64,000 bases of DNA from a virus: the IMG/VR virus record IMGVR_UViG_3300035687_000002, positions 62,001-126,000 of that record; one strand, given 5' to 3'. Position numbers and translations under genes: made by a program. Below the pieces are notes generated by a model, which ran no database searches, was not told where the DNA came from, and saw nothing but the letters and a program-made list of their open reading frames with translations. Positions 60,656-64,000 of the stretch are shown one piece after another; position 1 is the stretch's first letter; each line of letters starts with the position of its first letter.

Positions 60656-60726
60656 TTGCGATACAGAGATTCGAACTCCAACTAAGGGCTTCAGAGACCC
60701 GTGTGCTACCGTTACACAATATCGCA
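60656..60726 (-). tRNA. tRNA-Gln(CTG)
   Basis: Acceptor TGCGATA / TATCGCA, anticodon loop CTCTGAA, T stem with two G-T pairs. 71 nt, short variable and D regions. Confidence 0.87.
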
Positions 60727-60733
60727 ATATATG

Positions 60734-60804
60734 TTACTCCAATAGGACTCGAACCTATAACTTGACTGTCAAAGAGTCTGATGTTACCATTACACCATGG
60801 AGCA
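60734..60804 (-). tRNA. tRNA-Gln(TTG)
   Basis: Acceptor TGCTCCA / TGGAGTA, anticodon loop CTTTGAC, T arm ATAGG / CCTAT. Confidence 0.9.
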
Positions 60805-60809
60805 ATATG

Positions 60810-60882
60810 CACGGATGAGAGGACTCGAACCCCTGACTCTTGGTTTTGGAGACCAAAGCTCTACCAGCTGAGCTACACCCGT
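60810..60882 (-). tRNA. tRNA-Trp(CCA)
   Basis: Acceptor ACGGGTG / CATCCGT, anticodon stem TTGGT / ACCAA with loop CTCCAAA, discriminator G as usual for Trp. Confidence 0.94.
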
Positions 60883-61000
60883 GTGTTGCCTCGATTTATG
60901 GCTGAGGCTATCCAGTGAATGTACGTCTTTGAGTGCTGTACTACTACTTTGGAGGTCCGTTATCACGTTTTTCAACACCCACGGACCAAGAGCTGTTATG
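60883..61000 (-). other. 118-nt spacer with two hairpins
   Basis: Between tRNA-Phe and tRNA-Trp. GGTCCGT / ACGGACC (60954-60960 with 60981-60987) and GCCTC / GAGGC (60888-60892 with 60904-60908). No sizeable ORF, tRNA or T-run is present. Confidence 0.45.
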
Positions 61001-61072
61001 TGGTGAAAGGGAGAATCGAACTCCCCACGCAAGCCTCTTCAGGGCTTCGCTCTACCGATGAGCTACATCACC
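61001..61072 (-). tRNA. tRNA-Phe(GAA)
   Basis: Anticodon stem AAGCC / GGCTT with loop CTGAAGA, T arm GGGAG / CTCCC. Acceptor GGTGATG / TTTCACC has one mismatch and one G-T pair. Confidence 0.9.
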
Positions 61073-61146
61073 ATAAACCCGGATTTTTCACTGATGGACT
61101 GACCATCACTTCTCAACAAGTGGCATTCTTCATTCCGGAAACCTTG
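61073..61146 (-). other. 74-nt spacer that can form a three-way junction
   Basis: CCGGA near 61080 pairs with TCCGG near 61135, enclosing GATGG / CCATC and CACTT / AAGTG hairpins. It is tRNA-sized but lacks a D arm and normal loops. Possibly a decayed tRNA. Confidence 0.4.
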
Positions 61147-61221
61147 AGGTCGTAGTCAGATTCAAACTGACGATTGTAACGTTTTGCAGACGTGTGCCTT
61201 TGTTCACTCAGCCATACGACC
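61147..61221 (-). tRNA. tRNA-Cys(GCA)
   Basis: Acceptor GGTCGTA / TACGACC, anticodon loop CTGCAAA, T arm GTCAG-TTTGAAT-CTGAC. The 5' 18 nt overlap the end of the HNH gene. Confidence 0.88.
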
Positions 61222-61617
61222 ATTATTAAATCTTTTACTATTATGTATTCTCTTGTCTTCCTTACAAATATCACATCTGCATCCTCTTCTTTCATAAGTA
61301 GACCTACCATGTTTAACTCTAAAATCATCCTTATCCACTATTTTCTCAGGTATCCTTCTTGCATCTATATTACACTTTAAATGAGAAAATGCAATATTAT
61401 CCAAATCAAAGAACAATTTTTTAGGGTCATGCGAGTCTAAGTAAGGAATTTTGTGCTCAATAGATAAAGTCTCAATCTTATCAATTTCTGCAGAGCATTG
61501 AAAACAAAAGTTTAACTTTGCATCTTTTAGAAGTTTGAAAATAATAGCTTTACGCAATCTTGCATTTGCTGTACCATGTGGCATACCTAGCTGCCCAGAT
61601 TTTTTATCTGTATTCAT
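61204..61617 (-). CDS. HNH endonuclease overlapping tRNA-Cys
   Basis: A 137-aa protein: CFQCSAEIDK, LSIEHKIPYLDSHD, DLDNIAFSHLKCN form the HNH core, followed by a CRCDICKEDK zinc knuckle. The last codons and TGA lie inside tRNA-Cys (18-nt overlap). It has no promoter of its own and lies between tRNA-Thr and tRNA-Cys, so it is probably translated from the tRNA precursor. Confidence 0.85.
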   Translation of the reverse strand: MNTDKKSGQLGMPHGTANARLRKAIIFKLLKDAKLNFCFQCSAEIDKIETLSIEHKIPYLDSHDPKKLFFDLDNIAFSHLKCNIDARRIPEKIVDKDDFRVKHGRSTYERRGCRCDICKEDKRIHNSKRFNNGRMAE

Positions 61618-61645
61618 ATATTTACCCTTCGGCTTTTATGTTTAG

Positions 61646-61719
61646 AGCTTCTTGAGTTACTCGAAAACTCTCTAATCCTCATTACAAGTGAGGTGCAGCA
61701 CCATATCTGCATAAGAAGC
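61646..61719 (-). tRNA. tRNA-Thr(TGT)
   Basis: Acceptor GCTTCTT / AAGAAGC, D stem GCAG / CTGC, anticodon stem CCTCA / TGAGG with loop CTTGTAA, T arm GAGTT / AACTC. All stems pair fully. Confidence 0.95.
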
Positions 61720-61725
61720 ATTATG

Positions 61726-61798
61726 TCGAGATGACAAGGGTCGAACCTGCATCTTCTTGCTCCCAAAGCAAGTGGCTTACCAATTAGCCAACATCTCG
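61726..61798 (-). tRNA. tRNA-Pro(TGG)
   Basis: Acceptor CGAGATG / CATCTCG, anticodon stem CTTGC / GCAAG with loop TTTGGGA. It starts about 5 nt after the T-run of the upstream terminator. Confidence 0.93.
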
Positions 61799-61799
61799 A

Positions 61800-61828
61800 A
61801 ATTAAAAACCCCCTAGTTTCCTAGAGGG
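61800..61828 (-). terminator. Terminator directly upstream of tRNA-Pro
   Basis: Minus-strand CCCTCTAG / CTAGGGGG (61821-61828 with 61809-61816), tetraloop GAAA, then TTTTT. Confidence 0.9.
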
Positions 61829-61853
61829 TCTTTTGTATAGAACTGTACGAATT

Positions 61854-61994
61854 TTAACTAGTACGTATACAGAGACCCCCACTACATCCAAACGGACATT
61901 GTGTACAGGTTGGCGTATGCCACTGGCGTAAACCTTTCTTAGGCTTTGGTTTCCCACAGCCACATCCTCCATATATGTTTGTATCAAGTATCAT
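61854..61994 (-). CDS. 46-aa Cys-rich peptide
   Basis: Begins MILDTNIYGG, followed by CGCGKPKPKK and CTQCPFGCSGGLC, with seven Cys in all. It could bind zinc or an iron-sulphur cluster. It starts 4 nt after the -7 box of a strong promoter (nearly leaderless) and stops shortly before the terminator. The competing 61-aa frame is less convincing. Confidence 0.6.
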   Translation of the reverse strand: MILDTNIYGGCGCGKPKPKKGLRQWHTPTCTQCPFGCSGGLCIRTS

Positions 61995-61998
61995 AAAG

Positions 61999-62030
61999 CA
62001 AATATACAACAATTATTTGTATTTACCAAA
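61999..62030 (-). promoter_or_regulatory. Promoter of Cys-rich peptide
   Basis: Minus-strand TTTG (62027-62030), 20 nt, TATATTTG (61999-62006). Confidence 0.85.
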
Positions 62031-62031
62031 T

Positions 62032-62133
62032 TTATTTTTTCTTTTGGAGTAAAATATATTCGGTTAGTCTTTTGTTTTCTTTGATTAACTCTTTTATGAG
62101 TTTATTCAATATGTCTGTTTTTGATTGTTTCAT
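62032..62133 (-). CDS. 33-aa basic coiled-coil peptide
   Basis: MKQSKTDILNKLIKELIKENKRLTE then YILLQKKK. It starts 5 nt after the NUMOD4-HNH stop and ends next to the promoter of the Cys-rich gene. It is helical and Lys/Leu-rich. A small regulatory role is possible. Confidence 0.4.
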   Translation of the reverse strand: MKQSKTDILNKLIKELIKENKRLTEYILLQKKK

Positions 62134-62138
62134 ATATT

Positions 62139-62579
62139 TTAGTTAAAATGAGGAATTATTTTTCTGATAAAATCTGAAAGTTCTAAGTCAATATTCTCTT
62201 CATACAATACTGTTAATTTTTGTAATGATATTACTGACCCATTTTTTGTTATATTTCTTGAATGATGAATATTTTCTTTTTGAGTACACCATTCAAGATT
62301 TTCAACGACATTATTTGCTCTATTTCCATCTTTGTGATTTATATTGGGTTTATTATAAGGATTATCTAGGAATGCAAATGCAACTACTCTATGTACACGA
62401 GCTGTTGTAGCTTTACTATCTTTCCATAGCAAAGTTTTAGGATATCCATTCTTTAAAGATAATTTTAATATTTTCTCTTTTCGTTTAGAGGGAAAATTTC
62501 CCTGCAGACTTTTTAGTCTTCCTAGATTACTCACTTGATAACGACCTTCAAAATCTATTATATCTTTCCATATTTCCAT
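62139..62579 (-). CDS. NUMOD4-HNH homing endonuclease
   Basis: A 146-aa protein. The N-terminal NUMOD4 phrase is MEIWKDIIDFEGRYQVSNLGR. The HNH core is ARVHRVVAFAFLDNPYNKPNINHKDGNRANNVVENLEWCTQKEN. It starts 3 nt after the -7 box of the promoter at 62583-62614, which follows a fibre-gene terminator. The C-terminal 25 residues are variable. Confidence 0.92.
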   Translation of the reverse strand: MEIWKDIIDFEGRYQVSNLGRLKSLQGNFPSKRKEKILKLSLKNGYPKTLLWKDSKATTARVHRVVAFAFLDNPYNKPNINHKDGNRANNVVENLEWCTQKENIHHSRNITKNGSVISLQKLTVLYEENIDLELSDFIRKIIPHFN

Positions 62580-62582
62580 AGT

Positions 62583-62614
62583 ATAATATACGAAAAAGTT
62601 TTGAAACTGCCAAA
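62583..62614 (-). promoter_or_regulatory. Promoter of NUMOD4-HNH gene
   Basis: Minus-strand TTTG (62611-62614), 20 nt, TATATTAT (62583-62590). The terminator T-run runs into the TTTG box. Confidence 0.78.
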
Positions 62615-62640
62615 TAAAAAGGTCCTCGAGAACGAGGACC
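62613..62640 (-). terminator. Terminator of the fibre genes
   Basis: Minus-strand GGTCCTCG / CGAGGACC (62633-62640 with 62621-62628), loop TTCT, then TTTTT. Confidence 0.92.
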
Positions 62641-62672
62641 AGAAATAACTCGGAGAACCAACAACCGAGGTT

Positions 62673-63737
62673 TTAAATATTTGGATGAGAGATTGCTCCA
62701 TCGAGGTTCACTACGATAACCTTTGAGGTTGCAGAAGTGAAAGATGACTGGAACTCTAAAAGTAGGTTTTGGGTTGATTTCCGGATGATGTAATTATACA
62801 TCTGACCTACACTCTCAATATAAGTTATTGACTTTAAATCTGCTGTACCTGCTTGTTCTACAAGAGACAAACAAGTTGTTGGGATATTTCCCATGGTAAT
62901 TGTAAACTTCCTGTTGGCTGAAGTATTAGCTGCAAAATTTACAGTGAAAGAGATAGAACCTCTGAACTCGAGAGTGCCATCAAAACGGTAACGGTACTCT
63001 GGAGCACCAGCTAAGAATATCACATTTGCATTTCCTGTTGGGACTAAATTGATTGTTCTCCATACAGCATCGAAACAAGGACGAGCTACTTGGATGGAAG
63101 GATTAGTGGAAACTATGTAAGGGTCAATTATAGTACCCTGACCTGTTACTGTTACTCCTGTTCCCTGTATAACCTTAGTTTCGGAACCATCTGGAGCTAT
63201 ACAAGTTGACATAAGACCACCATCTGTACCAATATATAAAGGATTATCAGGGTCAGTTGATAGTAAGTTCACTGGAACTACATCTAACTCAAGATTTTCA
63301 TTACCAGCAGCGTTATTAATAGTTTTACTTATATAAGCACCTGTTGTTAACTTATTGTTAAGATATCCTGATGTAGTATCAGCTCCGGAAACTCTTACAT
63401 TTATGTCAATAGGAACTCCACCTTCTACAGCATCAATTCTTAGTGTTCTGTCACATCCAGTACCTACCTCTGTCAGAGTAATATTTGTACCAGCTTCCAG
63501 TTTATCTATGAGATATTCTGGACATGTGTCATCACCACTAATAAGAACTTTACCAATATCGCATACTTTGGCATCTATCTTGGCTAAGATAGAATCTCCA
63601 TCCTCTGCATTATCTACATCAAGGCACTCTAGATGAGTACCTGAATAAGTTGTACATCCGAACGTGTTTGGATTTGTGCATCCACAATCCTGATGTTCGG
63701 TGCAAGGATTACATGGGTTGTTATCTGGACAAGACAT
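62673..63737 (-). CDS. 354-aa tail fibre/adhesin
   Basis: A Cys-rich N-terminus (CPDNNPCNPCTEHQDCGC) precedes a strand-rich shaft (ETKVIQGTGVTVTGQGTIIDP, DKLEAGTNITL) and a globular-looking C-terminal domain of about 140 residues (from RPCFDAVWRTIN to NLDGAISHP). The N-terminal Cys cluster resembles those of the poly-Thr fibres, which suggests a shared attachment mode. It lies 19 nt downstream of another poly-Thr fibre gene and ends at a terminator. Confidence 0.75.
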   Translation of the reverse strand: MSCPDNNPCNPCTEHQDCGCTNPNTFGCTTYSGTHLECLDVDNAEDGDSILAKIDAKVCDIGKVLISGDDTCPEYLIDKLEAGTNITLTEVGTGCDRTLRIDAVEGGVPIDINVRVSGADTTSGYLNNKLTTGAYISKTINNAAGNENLELDVVPVNLLSTDPDNPLYIGTDGGLMSTCIAPDGSETKVIQGTGVTVTGQGTIIDPYIVSTNPSIQVARPCFDAVWRTINLVPTGNANVIFLAGAPEYRYRFDGTLEFRGSISFTVNFAANTSANRKFTITMGNIPTTCLSLVEQAGTADLKSITYIESVGQMYNYIIRKSTQNLLLEFQSSFTSATSKVIVVNLDGAISHPNI

Positions 63738-63756
63738 ATTTGTTAAATTTTAATTA

Positions 63757-64000
63757 TTAAGGTATAGTTGTTGTTGTCGTGGTTGCAAAAGGACTTAAGT
63801 CAAATGTTGTGGTAGTTGTAGTTGATACATCGGGACCTCTACTTGTTCCTCCACTTCCACTTGTTGGTATCTCTGATGTTACTGGATAATCTGCACAATC
63901 CATCAACTGAGCGTAATATCTAGTAGGAGTTCCAGTATTACCTGAATTTCCCTGTATCTCTACATATACAGTATTTCCAATTTCCTCTATGGCTTTAAAC
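63757..64000 (-). CDS. C-terminal end of a poly-Thr fibre protein (partial)
   Basis: Eighty codons are visible before the TAA. The protein ends in two Thr tracts: SRGPDVSTTTTTTFDLSPF, then ATTTTTTIP, preceded by YYAQLMDCADYP and Gly/Ser-rich sequence. The rest is beyond the window edge. The Thr6-x-P ending matches the short fibre-associated peptides near 12 kb, so the two sets are related. Confidence 0.72.
   Translation of the reverse strand, partial: FKAIEEIGNTVYVEIQGNSGNTGTPTRYYAQLMDCADYPVTSEIPTSGSGGTSRGPDVSTTTTTTFDLSPFATTTTTTIP

Noticed and set aside
60883-61000. Hidden tRNA in the spacer between tRNA-Phe and tRNA-Trp
   Set aside because: No T loop of the TTCGANN form flanked by pairing stems, and no matching acceptor ends.
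54436-61798. Suppressor tRNA or stop-codon reassignment
   Set aside because: No CTA, TTA or TCA anticodon was found, and the giant genes are open without in-frame stops.
61802-61987. 61-aa minus-strand ORF
   Set aside because: The overlapping 46-aa Cys-rich frame starts next to the promoter and stops before the terminator. The 61-aa frame runs into the terminator stem.
1-64000. CRISPR array, rRNA, integrase, transposase
   Set aside because: No direct-repeat array, rRNA-like sequence, tyrosine/serine recombinase or transposase motif was seen.

Overview
This window is part of a large, AT-rich phage genome whose host is most likely in the Bacteroidota. Twelve promoters have the Bacteroidota form TTTG-N20-TAnnTTTG, start codons lack strong Shine-Dalgarno sequences, and the virion genes look like those of Bacteroidota phages. 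A crAss-like (Crassvirales-related) phage is the best inference: there is a giant 4,705-residue virion-type protein with a DFDVD RNA-polymerase motif, an adjacent row of other huge cargo-type proteins, and a set of ring-like and muzzle-like tail proteins. No terminase, portal or major capsid gene was recognised here, so the placement is not proven.

Layout. (1) 1-5150, plus strand: a nucleotide and DNA-metabolism operon. It holds a class II ribonucleotide reductase cut by the window edge, a free-standing HNH endonuclease with its own promoter, two MazG-type pyrophosphohydrolases flanking a RecA/UvsX recombinase, and several small genes. It ends at a bidirectional terminator. (2) 5165-52985, minus strand: a roughly 48-kb late region read right to left. 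It starts with small ring-type tail proteins, a ClpP-like protease, a 1,569-aa tail protein, two AHKG/KGG-type virion proteins and an M15 peptidase. Then come the cargo block (847, 4,705 and 1,742 aa), tail fibres with poly-threonine linkers, two glycosyltransferases (one of the ABO blood-group GT6 family), and a lysis module (PAS-domain membrane protein, holin candidate, GH24 lysozyme). (3) 53000-62640, mostly minus strand: 28 tRNA or tRNA-like genes that together cover all 20 amino acids. They are mixed with HNH endonucleases, small membrane or Cys-rich proteins, hairpin-closed spacers and compact terminator-promoter pairs. (4) 62673-64000: two more fibre-type genes, the second cut by the window edge.

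How it works together. The operon on the left supplies dNTPs and recombination. The late region builds the virion, injects a polymerase and nuclease-bearing cargo, glycosylates something (possibly its own Thr-rich fibres) and lyses the host. The tRNA region probably compensates for host tRNA shut-off or codon mismatch. Eleven homing-endonuclease genes (six HNH in or beside the tRNA arrays, two other HNH, one GIY-YIG, one intact and one broken LAGLIDADG) sit between essential genes. The most novel-looking elements are a terminator/antiterminator switch with a possible leader peptide upstream of the two tRNA-Lys genes, a 112-nt three-stem RNA inside the tRNA array, the glycosyltransferases beside mucin-like fibres, and the PAS protein in the lysis cassette.
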